DNA of 64,000 nt from Diphasiastrum complanatum (lineage: Eukaryota > Streptophyta > Lycopodiopsida > Lycopodiales > Lycopodiaceae), in the NCBI GenBank assembly GCA_029204225.1, contig CM055095.1:41865723-41929722 (forward strand). Direction: 5' to 3'. Positions 23,330 to 36,304 of this stretch are shown one piece after another. Position 1 is the first letter of the stretch. The number at the start of each line of letters is the position of its first letter. A model generated the notes under the pieces. It was not told where the DNA came from and did not search any database. It saw nothing but the letters and a program-made list of their open reading frames with translations. A program made the translations under genes and the position numbers.

Positions 23330-24369
23330 GACGCTTTGTCATTCATGTTGGTTTGCATGAGTGTGTGTGGGCTTGCATGTTGCCTTGTCACGGAAGTCTA
23401 GATCTAAGTCGGAGTTTTATGTGGTTGTGCATTTGCTACAGTGAAACAAATTAGTCATTTATGCTCATTGACTTGTCATTGTCTACTAGCTGTCTATCTA
23501 GTGAGGGTATAATCTTATGGTGGCAGTAAGATTTCCTCAAGTTGAGCCTCAGTCGTTCATTTATGTCAGCTTTATAGGTTTGTACTTGTAAGTGTCTGAT
23601 AGGATGTCAGCCTAGCTAGATGGAGGATGTAAGTCTCATGGTCACAATGGGATTTCCTCAATATGAGCCATGTTGCTCATGTGGTCCACTTGTGGTCAAG
23701 TTGGATTGGGGATGGGTCAGTTGGTCGAGAGTGTGGTAGACTCTCTATATGAGCATTGTGTCTACATGATACTTTGTGAGCCAAACCTAGTGGTTTGTTG
23801 GTGTGCTTGAGTGTGAGTCAAGTACAGAGTAGCAGGACATGCATAACATCTTTTGGACACTCCAGACATTGCTACAAATTATTGTTTTTCACTCTTATCA
23901 CATTTGAGATTAAGGGAGAGAGTTGTAAATCAGTTTTGATCTGATTCATTAGTATAAGCTCTAAATGTGATGATGTAATTACTGTATAGTTTATTTGGTT
24001 TACTATATATGGTTGTGATCGGGACGTGACCTGTTAGGGTATATTGATTGGGCACTGATCCTGTAGCCGGCTACTTGGGTTAGACGAGTAGCCACACATA
24101 GAAGAATTAGCCTGTACAGAGTTATTTATAGTACTTGATATACTTGGGGGCATGTCCCAAGTTTGTCGGTTGAATTTGGCCATATTGGGCCTGACCTTAG
24201 TTTGACAGGTGGTAGGCCAGTTTTAGGACACCTGCCTTTTCATGCAGTTTGTGAATGCTCTATATGTACAATGTTTCTTTGTAATCTATTAGCTCCATCT
24301 TTGAGAGCTTGTGAGGAGTGTCTATGGTGTTGATTTATGTAATCTGCATATTGCACTAGATCCTAACAG
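23330..24369. other. Non-coding stretch, probably LTR-derived
   Basis: No gene is seen. It has a loose internal duplication (GATTTCCTCAAGTTGAGCC near 23535 and GATTTCCTCAATATGAGCC near 23650) and a 12-bp palindrome GTAGCCGGCTAC near 24064. The texture resembles retroelement LTR or leader DNA, but no partner copy was found in the window. Confidence 0.4.
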
Positions 24370-24873
24370 GATTTCGACTGAAATAGTAGGAGGTCGAGTT
24401 TGGTAGATTCAAATTTGAATGTTGGAGACATTGAATCTAGTCCATATTAATAGTAGGATTTTTGATATGGAGGGAAACCAAGATCATTAATGAGATATGG
24501 ATCTGCTATATGTAGTTGTACACACATGGGAAGAGAAGCATTCTATATCTCTCATCTCATTTCATGCTTATACATGACTTCTCTTGGGTTCATATGTCCA
24601 TTGGTGTGCTATATATTTGGGATATCTTGCAATCTTGTGTTAGAATGCTCATATTATGTTATATTCAGTTCCACACGTGTGAAATATAGTAGCTTACTAT
24701 TTTTGTATAAAAAGCAACTTCAGCTTTTCATATTTTTGATGTTTGATCAAAATCTTATTGAGTTTGCATCTCTTTCATTAAGTAGATGTTGATTCTCTAT
24801 GTTGCAAATGTTGTAGATTGTGTTGGCTTTCTAAACCAAAGATCAAGAGAATAGATTGGTGGATCTTAATGAT
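24370..24873 (+). mobile_element. Old LTR of the copia B family, interrupted by gypsy E
   Basis: Similar in order to the reverse complement of the copia B LTRs: GTTTGGTAGATTCAAATTTG, then ATTGAATCTAG, CTCATTTCATGCTTATACAT, GGGTTC, ATTGGTG, CACACGTGTGAAATA, CAGCTT, TTTGATCAAA, and an end at TGGATCTTAA, which in B is followed by about 19 more bases. Here the LTR of gypsy E begins instead, so E probably inserted into this LTR. Confidence 0.6.
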
Positions 24874-25623
24874 TGTAGTGGGTTTTTTTTCTTTCCTTGC
24901 CTAACCTGAATCCAAGATCTAATCAATCTAGCGTCAAAGAGACGAAGTTAGTTGTCACGCATAGATTCGTTCCCATGAGAGCAATAGTATACTTTAGATT
25001 TTAGCATGAACGGAAGATCCAAATCTAACTCTAACATCCATTAACCCTAATCATTAACACTACATCCACTAATACTAGATCCACAACAAAGATAGCTTAC
25101 TCTTTCTCTCTCTCCCTTTCTCTCTCATAGAAAGTATAAATACATGCAATCCCAATAACAATCAGATCCAACAATTAGCAAAACACAAATAAAGCATGAG
25201 AGATGGAGGAAAAGTAATAGAGAGCAAGGACATTCATCAATCCATTTCACAAGAGAACCAATCTGCTTTATTGAAAGGAGAAAATGAACATGTAGGAACT
25301 CGAGTTGGTCCCTTTTTATAGTAGGAAGGAGGATCATGGCCTCTGAATCCTATTGGTCTATTTCTGACTCCCTAATTATTCAAATTTAAAAAAGAGTGAG
25401 AACCATCCAAATTGGAGGGAAACCCAACTTTATTCACTAATTTGACATTTAGGCCCTACGACATTAAAAGTCCCGCAAAAAGGCCTAAAGTCCTTTTATT
25501 GACTTTCTAATTAATCAAATAACTATGTGATCATCGGGTTGGACTTACACACACAAGGTGCCAAATCCCTCTCACTTATTAACTAGGGTTAGAGTTGTCT
25601 TGGCATCCGCAGACCCTCCAACA
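24874..25623 (-). repeat. Gypsy E 3' LTR
   Basis: 750 bp, TGTAGTGG at the left end and CTCCAACA at the right (plus strand), i.e. TGTTGGAG...CCACTACA on the element strand. A polypurine tract (plus GTATCCCCCACCG, 25624-25636) lies beside it. It matches the copy at 42795 closely. Confidence 0.85.
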
Positions 25624-25711
25624 GTATCCCCCACCGAAACTGGTGGCGGTCCCACAACACCTGCAAGATGCAGTTATTGGGGACTTTTATTAGCTTTGCG
25701 ATGAATCTTTA

Positions 25712-26660
25712 TTAAATGGTATTGCACCTTCTCCATAAAGTCGAGTCGGGCAGTATTAAAATCCAAATTATGTGGCAGAAAACAACGATGGGCTCCTGCA
25801 ATCCACTTTGAGGTCGTCCAAGATGTGAAGCGAGATTCCCAGGAGCCTCACATAATTGTTGCACGAAAATATAAATGAGCAACTGGCAGCTAATCTCTGA
25901 TATTCTCTGAGGCCATTGGCTTATTTGGATCGAATGCCAGAGGAGGAAGACAATCATTCCATCTAGTTGCCATTGATGTCAACAGAGTTAAATCTTTTGC
26001 AAACATTGTCGATTGTCGCACTGTCGGGTTGGGGGAGTGGATATACTCCCACTGGTATGCTTGTAAGGCCCGATGGAAATCTATTGATATCGTCCAGTAA
26101 TATGGCTGATGGATGATTGGCCAATTGGGCATATGGATGGTGATTTTTTCCATAGCCAATCCCAAATCCTTCCATTTATTCCTTCTCGACATTGGCACAT
26201 AATAGGCATCTACCCGCAATTGGCGAGGGCTGGCCACATAACTCCTGATTGATTCCGAAGTTTTCTTAAAAACAATAACTCTCCATGCCGGCTACTCTCC
26301 CAATGCAGGTATTTTGTCCAATTCTTTCCCGGTCTCTATCTCCGAGGTCTTGAACTTAAGGACCCAACCACCACGTGAGGACTCATGAGGATGTTGCGAT
26401 AAGATATTTTGGATCTGGTCCTCGACGCTGATGGGCCTTCTGAATAACGGTGTGGTCCTTGATGAAGATGGCCCCACTGCTTCTTGTACAACTGGAGGTT
26501 GTTCTTCTATTTCTGGAGCTCCCCCTTGGTCCATGCTTGAATCCAGCCCTGTATCCATTGGTATTGCAGTTTGCTGTAGAGGGGAGCTAAAGCAACTATC
26601 TGTGACTATGAAAAAGCCGTCGCTCAGGTGTTGGAAGCCGGACCACAAATCCATCATTTA
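25712..26660 (-). pseudogene. 3' ORF of gypsy E, broken
   Basis: Two minus-strand frames, 26657-26292 (121 codons) and 26237-25890 (115 codons), read in register through a TAG at about 26292. They begin after a truncated RNase H. The N-terminal part is a linker (AIPMDTGLDSSMDQGG, EIEEQPPVVQEAV) of the same style as the C-terminal linker of the ORF at 820-1 (VPIVAMDTDGATAAA). The rest has RGGWVLKFKT, LRVDAYYVPMSRRNKWKDLG and WNDCLPPLAFDPN. I do not recognise the family. It ends near the PPT and LTR of E, in the env-like position. I infer it is the C-terminal half of the same protein family as the ORF at the left edge. Confidence 0.5.
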
Positions 26661-28330
26661 ACCGTTCTGTTGTTGAATAATTCTTCTCTGGATCTGTAAG
26701 CTGTCTGCTTGCAAATCGTATAGGATAATCTTTTTTATAATCACCTGGCTGCGTCAAAACTGATCCAATGGTATATTTTGAGACATATGTGTGAACATGA
26801 AATTCAATCGTCCAATCTGGAGAACAAAGTATTGGTGCTGAAGTTAATGCTTTTTTTTTTTCAAAGGCTTCTAACGCCTCTATTGTCCAAATAGGAACAA
26901 TAGTCAGTTTGTATATAGGTTTCGCTAAATTCGCAAAGAAGATAATAAACATTCGATAGTAGTTCGCATGACCCATAAACACATAAACTCCACGAATTGT
27001 TGTTGGCGGTGGCAATTCCACAAAAATCTTGATTTTAGAGAAATCTGTGGCAATACCATGTCTCGATATCACATACCTTTGGAACTGCATCGGGTACTAA
27101 AGGTATGGTATGTTCAATAACTGACGTCGGAATACTCTTCAGATCTTGATAAGTCCATGCAAGCAATCTTGATACTTAATAAGTAACATGCGGAGTGCTT
27201 GATATTGTTCAGGATTAAGTTGTGATCCAACTTGTACAATCTTTTGTGGTTCTCCTGATTCGGCAAGATTCATGGGCTGTGTCCTAGCTGGGCCATCGTA
27301 AACATCTTGCGAGTCTGGCACGTGTTCTTCGGGTTCACGGTGTGCTTTAGGTAACATGATAACCACATCATCCAATGTATAACGTTTAAAATGTTCGGAC
27401 ATATCATGTTGGATTACATCTACTTGTTCCTTTTCGAAAGGACTTGTCTTGGATCTTCGCTTAGCCTTCTTAGTAGGAATTGATCGTGGAGGTGATGACT
27501 TCTGAGACGATGATGTCTTGGTAGAATTCTGAATTGTAGAATCATCCTCGACTTTTCCTTTGTCTTTATCGAGTAAGAGTGGCACATTCGCTGAATCAAT
27601 CTTTTGAGGAAGATTTTCCCATTTTAGGACCGTATTATAATGTTGTTTGGCTTGTTTCTTCGTCATTGACCCTGTAATTATGTCTTCCTTCAATATAACT
27701 ACTTTAGACGGTTTTATCATTGGTTCATCGAGAACATTATGCACTCCAAATCTGGTCAGATCCATATGATTGAGAATCTGCTCATCCGTAAGTTCTGCAT
27801 TGTCATCATAAGTCAAGGCATGCCTCACAGGTATGAGGTCATCTTCAATCGGATCTGGTATAGGTTTTGTTGATATCCAAGCAACATTCAACACATTTAG
27901 TGGAAAAATGATCGATGTATCCAAGGTTCGATCTAATAAGAAAATCTCACTCAAATCTGACTAATTATCTTGTTGACACACATATCCTGCTGTACAATCA
28001 ATCGTTGCAAGAGCTTCATTCCAGCTGACAGTATCCGTTTGAGAATCGTAATGAGCTCCCAAATTTTTCTATGGTCGGTCACAAGTATGATCCATTGTTG
28101 ATGAATCATCATCCTCTTTTTGAACCGCTGGTCTAATAGTCCAAGTTGTAGGATCAACTTTGACTGCACATTCACAATTTTCAAAAGTGATTTTCCTGGT
28201 ATCCCAGTTATGAATTACTTGCGCAACTTGTAACCATGGACGTCCCAATAGAACTCGGTAGACATTTGGTGCTTCTGGTAAGTCCATTACTACGAAAGTA
28301 ATAACGAACTATAAATATTGATGAGCAGTT
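26596..28330 (-). pseudogene. Gypsy E pol remnant with internal deletions
   Basis: Minus order: the protease C-terminal half only (28287-28069, YRVLLGRPWLQ), a linker with KKQAKQHYNTVLKWENLP (27954-27139), the very start of RT (IPLVPDAVP-like), and then directly the post-RT block SRHGIATDFSKIKIF with the RNase H start FHVHTYVSKYTIGSVL (27090-26660). The RT core between these is missing, as is everything after SRQLTDPEKNYSTTE, including the integrase. The catalytic DGG of the protease is also deleted. Confidence 0.8.
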
Positions 28331-28442
28331 CTGTTTGCGGCACTTCTGGTTCAGTCATCTTGAAGGGTTCTTCGTGATGATGCAATTGGTCATTCATATC
28401 TGTACGTGAATTTCTTGGTGGTTGCAATGGTGAAGAACAAAC

Positions 28443-29990
28443 TTAGGCTGTTGCTTTAGTAGCTTCAAGCTCCTCTTCCTCTTGCAGATGTTTAATCCAC
28501 TGTCTCATATCCTGATATCTTCTTTTTTCTGCATGAAGATTGGAATAGACTCCAGATGTTGTTGGTATATCGGTTAACGGTATAAAATCAGTAGGTATTG
28601 GATCCGCCACTGGTTCTTTCTGCTTCTGTGCTCTGGTGACCACCATCAAGGGTACACGATTTATTTTGAGCTTCTGGTCTTCGCTTGATTGTTATCAAAT
28701 TTACAGGAGTTGTAGTTGGTGGTGGCTTCGGTCTTGCTGGACAGTCTTTATAGAAATGCCCATAACCACAGTCACGACAAAATGGTACAAATTTCTCTTT
28801 ATTTGGACATCCTACAACTTTGTGACTTTCTCCACATGCAAAGCATCCAAGCGGTGCTCTGGTCCAGTCTCTAGATGCTTGTTCTTGCACGGCAGCATAA
28901 ATAGCATACTGTTCTGAAGATTCACCTTCTTGCTCATTACCATAGTTCCATTGCTCAGCACTTCTGTACGGTTTTGGTTCCATCAAATTGGCTGGAGGAG
29001 CGGAGTGCTTTGGTGGGACAGGTAAGGCTAAACGTTTTGGGTATCCAAGAGCAGATTGTCGAGGTCTAGCTGCTGAATTTCCTCCATAATGTAGTTCTCG
29101 ATATCCCATTTGGGCATACCGTTGCTGGATTATCTGAGAATTGAAGTTGCAAAAAGCAGTATCATGATCAGACGAATTACACAAATGGCAAACATTGATT
29201 TCCATTTGTTTTTTCAATTGAGGACACTCATTCACTATGTGATTTCCTGTACAAATAGAACACCAGACATTTTCCCTGGTATGAAAAGTCTTCACAAACT
29301 TCTCAGGTTCCTTGTTTGCTTTTTTGTGAAAATCTTCCAATGCTTTGATCTTCTGTTTCTGCTGGTTCTTCCCAAGTTTCTCAAACTCATTGAGCATCAT
29401 TTCTGCAATAGCGTTGGCATTTGTTGATGCAATAGTGGTGGATGTCGTAGTAGTCTGCCTGCTATAGAAGACAATATACTGATTTTTGGCTCATCATTCG
29501 AATTGCCTCGTCCATAGCATTTTGCAAGAGTGCATACTCAATATGGCATTTCAGCTCACGTCTACTCCGTTTAGAAAAACCTGACAAAAGCCACATAATC
29601 ATGGCATTTTCGTTAATCAGCTCAGGTTCGCACTCAAATCTGAGGCGGTTCACCCGTTCAATGTAATCTCGAACCATTTGCCGCTTTCCCATTTTAATTT
29701 TACTGAAAAGTAGGAAAGGGTCTTTCATAAACTTCCGAGATTTGAACCATGTGATTAAGGGCTCTTAACAACCTCCCAATTTGTACGTTCAGTTTCATCT
29801 TGATTATAGTACCAATCTTGTGTTGTGTCTGTTAAGGCCATAGAAAAAAGCTTAAGTTTATCTTGGAAATTTTTTTTGCCATAGACTTCACAGGATTCAG
29901 CATAGATATGAAGAAATCTAATTGGATCTGTTAACCCATTGTATTTGGGTAGATCCAAATGGGGTGCTCTTCTAACAATGATTGGATTGA
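28443..29990 (-). pseudogene. Gypsy E gag
   Basis: 29958-29462 holds the retrotransposon gag core (LDLPKYNGLTDPIRFL, LTDTTQDWYYN, FSKIKMGKRQMVRDYIERVN), followed in another frame by 29400-28588 (270 codons) with three CCHC knuckles: CSICTGNHIVNEC, CHLCNSSDHDTAFC and FCRDCGYGHFYKDC. Frames shift between the parts. The conserved order with element D shows both belong to one family. Confidence 0.8.
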
Positions 29991-30389
29991 CTTCCTGAGG
30001 AGCCCTCCAGGAACAACCATCTTCACCAATTCAAATCAAGCAGACAATGAGATTGGATCTAAATTTTTCAATCAAAACTATCTCAGATCAGATTTGCTAG
30101 ATCTATTCCACTTTTCAAGAATCTGATTTCTATATAAGATTTCGAAATTCAATCAATCGATACTTTTAAAAAATAAAAAATTTCTCAGATATCTCAGATC
30201 CAAATGGATCTTAAGATTGGTGATCTGAATAGCTTCCCCTGTTCTACAATCAGATTAGATTTCAAACAAGCAAAACCACTCAAATTAAGAAAAATCACTC
30301 CTAGCTAACCCTAAATGCAGATCTAACACTATTCATGCCACGACAAGATGTCTAATGCAAGTTAACCCCAACAAACATGCTGTAAACTG
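29991..30389 (-). other. Gypsy E leader
   Basis: Untranslated leader between PBS/LTR and gag on the element strand. No frame of note. It is interrupted at 30390-30394 (AAAAA) by copia A. Confidence 0.55.
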
Positions 30390-30394
30390 AAAAA

Positions 30395-31503
30395 TGTTGG
30401 AGAGAGAGCGGAGATGTATGACGAACTCAAATGAGACACGAACTCGAACAAGAAGCGAACGAGAAACGAACTTGAATAGAAAATGTTCGTGCGCAGTAGA
30501 ATGAGTTATACAACTCTCTCCGTAAGCATGACTACGCCTATCAAAATGACAGAACTTTAGTATTAGAAATCACGGTCATTCTAGATTACATATCCAAACA
30601 TTAATAGATGAAGTGCTAGATGAATAATTTGTCACGAATAGCCAGACAAATTATATGTCGCGAATGATTCGCGAAGAGCTTGACTGTGCTCGACTGATAA
30701 TTAGTCGCGAATGACAAGACTACATGTTAATAATCTATTACCAAAAAAAACAACTAGAAAGATCAGACATAATGAATGATAAGCATAGCAATGTTGACAT
30801 AGATCTAAACGTATTACAATAAATTGTATTAGATTAAGTATATCATGTATACATGTCAATAATGGGGTAGAGCACAATATATAAGCGGACAAAACCGCAT
30901 GCCCTACAAAGCTTATTTCAATTTGTAATTAGGAATGAAACCTTAATTCTGACAAGAATGAAGAATAAATGCTCAAGGCATCTACTTTGTCTACTTCTGT
31001 ATCTGTCTCTTCACTCATCAACTTATTCACCCATTAACATGAATACACAAATGGTATCCAGTATATGTACATTATATTACAGGTGTGCAAATGTGGAAAG
31101 TACAGTGGATGTGTTGTTTGTAAGAGATCGGGGGTGGCCGCAGTCATTGTCCAGTCTATTAGCGCAGTTGCATGGGAGAAGCGTGAAAAGGGTGTGACGC
31201 CAGTCAGTGCTGAGGTGACCGTTGGTGGTGACGATGCAAAAGTGTGTCACTCTTACGAATAGCCTTAGGATTAGATTTACAGGGCGCCTTTGCTTTGAGG
31301 GCACCTTTGGCATTCTGTAGAATAGTGTTCCCTTTTTGCCTGACCTGTGTAAAAACACAGTGTCGCGATTCTTTCATCTTTTACTCGTCTATGCAAATTT
31401 GCATGTAAATATACAGGTTGCACGACTACGTTAGTAAATATGCAGCATTAATGGAGGCAGATTAAAATGGAATTTAAGGATAATAGAAGGAATAAATCCA
31501 ACA
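30395..31503 (-). repeat. Copia A 3' LTR
   Basis: 1109 bp. Near its left end (30420-30490) is a run of GAA trinucleotides spaced mostly by 5-6 bp (ACGAACTCGAACAAGAAGCG and on). Confidence 0.85.
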
Positions 31504-34500
31504 CCCCCCCTTAATCTGGATCCGTGAATGCCTTGACTTTAGACTGAGCAATGCACAAAATTTGTTGTGTGCATTAACATTGAGTGCTTTCATGAAAATG
31601 TCTGCAACCATGTCCTGCGTTCTGCAGTACGTTAAGCTCACCTCTTTGTCGAGAACCTTGCCCCTGATGTAGTGATATCTGATCTCAATGTGCTTACTTC
31701 TAGAATGAAATCTAGGGTTGGCCGATAAGGCAATAGCACTTTGGTTATCACAAAACAAAATTGTAGGGTTGTACTGATACAGATTGATGTCTGACAACAA
31801 ATTTCGCAACCAAAATACTTCCTTAATAGATTGAGAAGCAGCAATGTATTCTGCTTCAGTAGAAGAAAGTGCGATAGAGGTTTTCTTATGACTGTTCCAC
31901 AAAATAGGACCGTCGTTGCAGAAGAATGTAAATCCAGATGTGGACTTACGATTGTCTGCATCTCCTCCCCAGCTTGCATCAGAATAGCCACTGAGCTGAT
32001 GAAGATTATCGTTGCTAACATCTCCATAGCAGATGCACTGGTCCATGGTAGGTCGAATATACCTCATGACTCGAATAAGAGCCTTCCAATGGGTAATGTC
32101 AGGATTAGCCATGTATTGGCTGAGTGAGCTGACAACAAAAGAGATATCTGGGCTTGTATAGACCATTGCATACATGAGAAATTCTAGTATCGATCGATAT
32201 AGATACTCTCTCATTTGCTCCTCTTTCTGCTTGGTCTGGGGACTTTGGTCTTTGACAAATGCAGGTCTGGATCCATTGGTGAGTGAGCTAATTTACAATT
32301 CATCAAATTGTATCTGTTAAGAACATTGTGAAGATACCTTTGTTGAGTGATGTAAATCAGTTGATTTGCTCTATCTCTGTAGATTTGAATTCCTAGATAG
32401 AAGTGAGCTTCGCCTAGATCAGTCATGTCGAATTCTGAGAAGAACATCTGTTTCGAATCCTTAACCATATTGGTATTGTTGCTGAAGAGCAACATATCAT
32501 CCACGTTCAAGGTGATGATAATGAAGGATTACTGCACTAATTTCGAATAAACGTTGCAATCAATAGTGCTTGGTTTAAATCCTTGTTCAATGAGGAATGT
32601 ATTTATCCTTTGAAACCAAGCCCTAACAAACTGTTTCAAGTCGTACAGTGCCTTGTGGAGTTTATAGACATGACTCTTCATGCCTTCCAGAACGTATCCT
32701 TCAAGCTGGATCATGTAGATATCTTCTTGTATAACTCCATTTAGATAAGCTGTTTGAACATCAAATTGATGTACTTCGAGGTCGGCAACTGCAACATAAG
32801 ACAGGAGCATTCGGATTGACGAATGTTTGACGACTGGACTAAAAGTCTCATTGTAGTCAACATTCGGGATCTGGGTGAATCCTCATGCTACCACTCTGGC
32901 CTTCCTTTGATCAATTGCTCCGTTGGCATTATATTTGATCTTAAAGATCCATTTGCAATCAATGATATTGCAGCCAATAGGAGCTTCAACTAATGACCAT
33001 GTCTGATTCTTGATCAGAGATGAATACTCTTTGTCCATGGCTTCTCTCCAAATATCAGAGTCTGGTTGGCTAAGTGCCTCTTGGACTGTCGTCGGTTCCT
33101 GCATCAAGAGACAGACAGACTCAAGAGTATACCTTGTGGGCTGTGTACGCACTCGGCTTGATCTTCTAGGAATATTCGACTGATGAACCGCTCCTAGGAT
33201 ATGTTGCTGGGTAGCAGCAACATCTTCGTTTGATTCGTTGTCTCGAAGTGGGTCGAAGATAGACACGCCTGAGCCAGAGGCTCAGACTGTCGTGTCAATG
33301 GCATGTGATGTAGGTTCTTCTTGAGCAATGTCCTTGTCTTTGAGGTCGACGAATTGATCCTCGATAAAGATTGTATCCTGGCTATACAATATTTGCTGGG
33401 TATCAAGATCGTACAGCTTGTAAGTGTTATTAGACGAAGTATATCCGATCAGGATGGTCTTGAGACCTTGGAAGTCCAATTTCTTCCTTGTGTCCTTTGG
33501 GATCTGTGCATAGGCAATGCACCCAAACACTTTTAGGTTCTTCAAAGAAGGCTTAGAGCCTGTCCACACCTCATGGGGTGTCTTGTCTGAGAGAGCCTTG
33601 GTCGAACATATGTTCTGGATGTAAGCTATAGTGGAGACAGCTTCAGCCCAGAATCTCTTGGGCAATGATGCATGCGATAGCATACACTTAGAGATTCGAC
33701 CAAGATACGGTTCTTCCTCTCAACTAAGCCATTACACTGAGGACTGTAAGGAGTGATGAATTGCTGCTCAATGCCTTGGCTTTGGCAGTACTCCTTAAAT
33801 TCGACAAAGATATATTCTCCACCGTTGTTTGACCTTAGGGCCTTGATCGTCCTTCCAGTCTTCTATTTTGCATGCTCCTTGAAGATTCTGAAGTAGTTGA
33901 AGGATTCTGATTTCTTCTTTATGAATACACCATAGTCCTTCTGGAGAATTCGTCAATAAAGGTTATAAATTACTTGGCATCCTTCAGAGAAGTTTTCATC
34001 AGGCCACAAATATCTAAATGTACAACATCTAGCAATCCTCTAGCAACATGCTGGTGGCTTGACTTAAATGGTTTCCTAGTCTATTTACCAACTAGACAGT
34101 CTTGACAAACAGGTAACTCAACTATTTCGTGAGGATAGTCGAGATCAAGAACAATAGATTGTCTATACATTCGTTGTACAACAATATGATTTAAATGACC
34201 AAGTCTATAGTGCCAAAGTAAACCTTTACTGAGAGCCTGACTAGAGGCAAAAAAGCAGTGACTCAATTTATACAAGTATCCATGCCTCTTTCCGAGTGCT
34301 AGGACCTTGTCTGTCCTATCAACTACTTTACATTGATCACATTCAAATTCTACTCTATGTCCTAGATCTGTGATTTTGCATACAAAGAGTAGATTCGTAG
34401 ATAAATTTGGTACATAAAGGACTTTGGAGAGTAGCTTAGATTGATCATCTGCAAAGCATAATCTTACAATGCCTTCACCTTTAATAGCTTGTGTGTTATT

Positions 34501-34695
34501 GTCCCCAAGGTGAACGAATTTATGGGTACTGTAAGGTGTATAGGACTCGAAACAGCCAATGAGGCTATTCATGTGCAGTGGCTCCGGAATCCAGAAACAA
34601 GAATTGTCGCCAGATGCTCCTTGATGGTTGGTCATGAAGGTATCATGATCCGCTTCTTGAATGGGTTGTGGAGCTTCTGCAGCTGCATTTGCCAC
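31474..34695 (-). pseudogene. Copia A pol remnant (PR-IN-RT-RNaseH)
   Basis: 34695-34081: degenerate protease, where the usual DSGAS is CFWIPEPLHM, so the catalytic aspartate is lost, then the pre-integrase zinc finger LWHYRLGHLN..CQDC. 34080-33684: integrase core with stops. 33683-33282: integrase end, with TPHEVWTGSKPSLKNLKVFG. 33266-32883, 32810-32529 and 32510-32211: RT with DVQTAYLNG intact but NVDD in place of YVDD, and stops at about 32880 and 32526. 32214-31474: RNase H with GYSDASWGGDADNRKSTSG and SSTEAEYIA, the best-preserved part. The final codons run into the LTR. Confidence 0.85.
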
Positions 34696-34699
34696 TTGA

Positions 34700-35630
34700 T
34701 TCGACTGCCCTTTGTTGTTGTCCTTTACTTGAAGTATTCGGCAGTCTTGTATTTCGTGGATGGTTTCATTTGCAATATCTGCAAAACAGCCTCTTCTTTG
34801 TGTTCCTTGTGTTGAGCTGGTTTCTGGTCTGGCTTTGATTGCTTCGGGCCTTTCCTCTTCTTCTGCTTCGTCATGTTCTTGTTGATGTACAAGGCGTGAG
34901 GATCAGCTGAGGAACTCGAGGCTTCGTTCCTTCACGTGTCTTCTTGCAACAACATAGTAATGACTCTCGAAAGAGTCAATTCTGGATGAGTTGTAATGAT
35001 CATCACCCAGTTGTCGTAAGAACTTGGCAGGCTTGTAAGCAGTTGCATCACTACGTCTTGATCGTCTATGACAGATCCGACAGTGGCCATTTGTCTTAGC
35101 AGGTTTTTGAATTGATTAATGTGATTTTACAAGGAATCACCATTCGTCATCTTGAGGGAGTAGAATTTCTTCCTAAAATGTAGCTTGGAAACTATATCTC
35201 GCACTTCGTACAGTGTGCTCAAAATGTCCCAGACTTCTTTTGATGTCTGAGCCTCGGATACATGGCCAATCTGAGTATCCGTGAAAATTTAAGATCAAAA
35301 TTATGCTAATGGCAAAAAAATTGTACGATGTTGTTACAGGTGCAGGAGGAAAACCCGAAGCGGATGACGCGGCAATCGCCAGATGGAAGCTGAAGGATGG
35401 AAAAGCTTTCGCGCTGATCATCCTCAATGGTAATTGGCTCCATCAAGCTTGTCCATGATAGGACTGGCTTTCCCTTGGGAATCCATGTGGAAGAGTTAGT
35501 CTAAGTGATAGGAGAAACTATCAATGACTTAAGTATGAAAATCTGATAGTGAAAAATAGAGAACAAGAAAACAATTACTTTATCGGCTAGTAGAGTCTTG
35601 TACTGTGGAAGTTTATCAAGCTATGAAAAT
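34700..35630 (-). pseudogene. Copia A gag remnant
   Basis: The frame from the ATG at 35487 gives MDSQGKASPIMDKLDGANYH and then a TGA, where copia gags have the NYxxW motif. Downstream only scattered gag-like pieces are readable. Probably a one-base loss in the Trp codon region. Confidence 0.55.
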
Positions 35631-35643
35631 CGCTCTGATACCA
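35631..35643 (-). other. Copia A primer binding site
   Basis: On the element strand TGGTATCAGAGCG, complementary to the 3' end of initiator methionine tRNA as in most copia elements. It abuts the 5' LTR. Confidence 0.85.
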
Positions 35644-36304
35644 TGTTGGAGAGAGAGGGGAGATGTATGACGAACACGAACGAGACACGAACTTGAACAA
35701 GAAGCGAACGAGAAACGAACTCGAATAGAAAATGTTCGTGCACAGTGGAATGAGTTATACGACTCTCTCCGTAAGCATGACTATGCCTATCAGAATGACA
35801 GAACTTTAGTGATAGAAATCACGGTCATTCTAGATTACGTAGCCACACATTAATAGATAAAGCGGTAGATGAATAATTTGTAGAATTGCCAGACAAATTA
35901 TATGTCGCGAATGATTCGCGAAGAGCTAGACTGTGCTCGACTTCTAATTAGTCACGAATGATTTACGAAAGACAAGACTAAATGTTAATCGTCTATTACC
36001 AGAAAGAACAACTAGAAAGATAAAAAAAAATGAATAATAAGAATAGCAATGTTGACATTGCTTGAATGCAGAACAATGAACTATATCACATTAAGTATAT
36101 CATGTATACATGTCAATAATGCGGTAGAGCACAATATATTAGTGGATGAAACCGCGTTCTCTACGAAACTTATTTCAATCTGTAAAGAGGGATGAAACCT
36201 TAATTCTGACATCAATGCTCAGGACATCTACTTTGTCTACTTCTGTATCTGTCTTTTCACTCATCAACTTATTCACCCATTAACCTGAATACACAAATGG
36301 TATA
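35644..36304 (-). repeat. Copia A 5' LTR, part 1 (continues at 42300-42757)
   Basis: 661 bp that align with the first part of the 30395-31503 LTR (same TGTTGGAGAG start and GAA-array). Similarity jumps from 36304 to 42300, across copia B. Confidence 0.85.
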
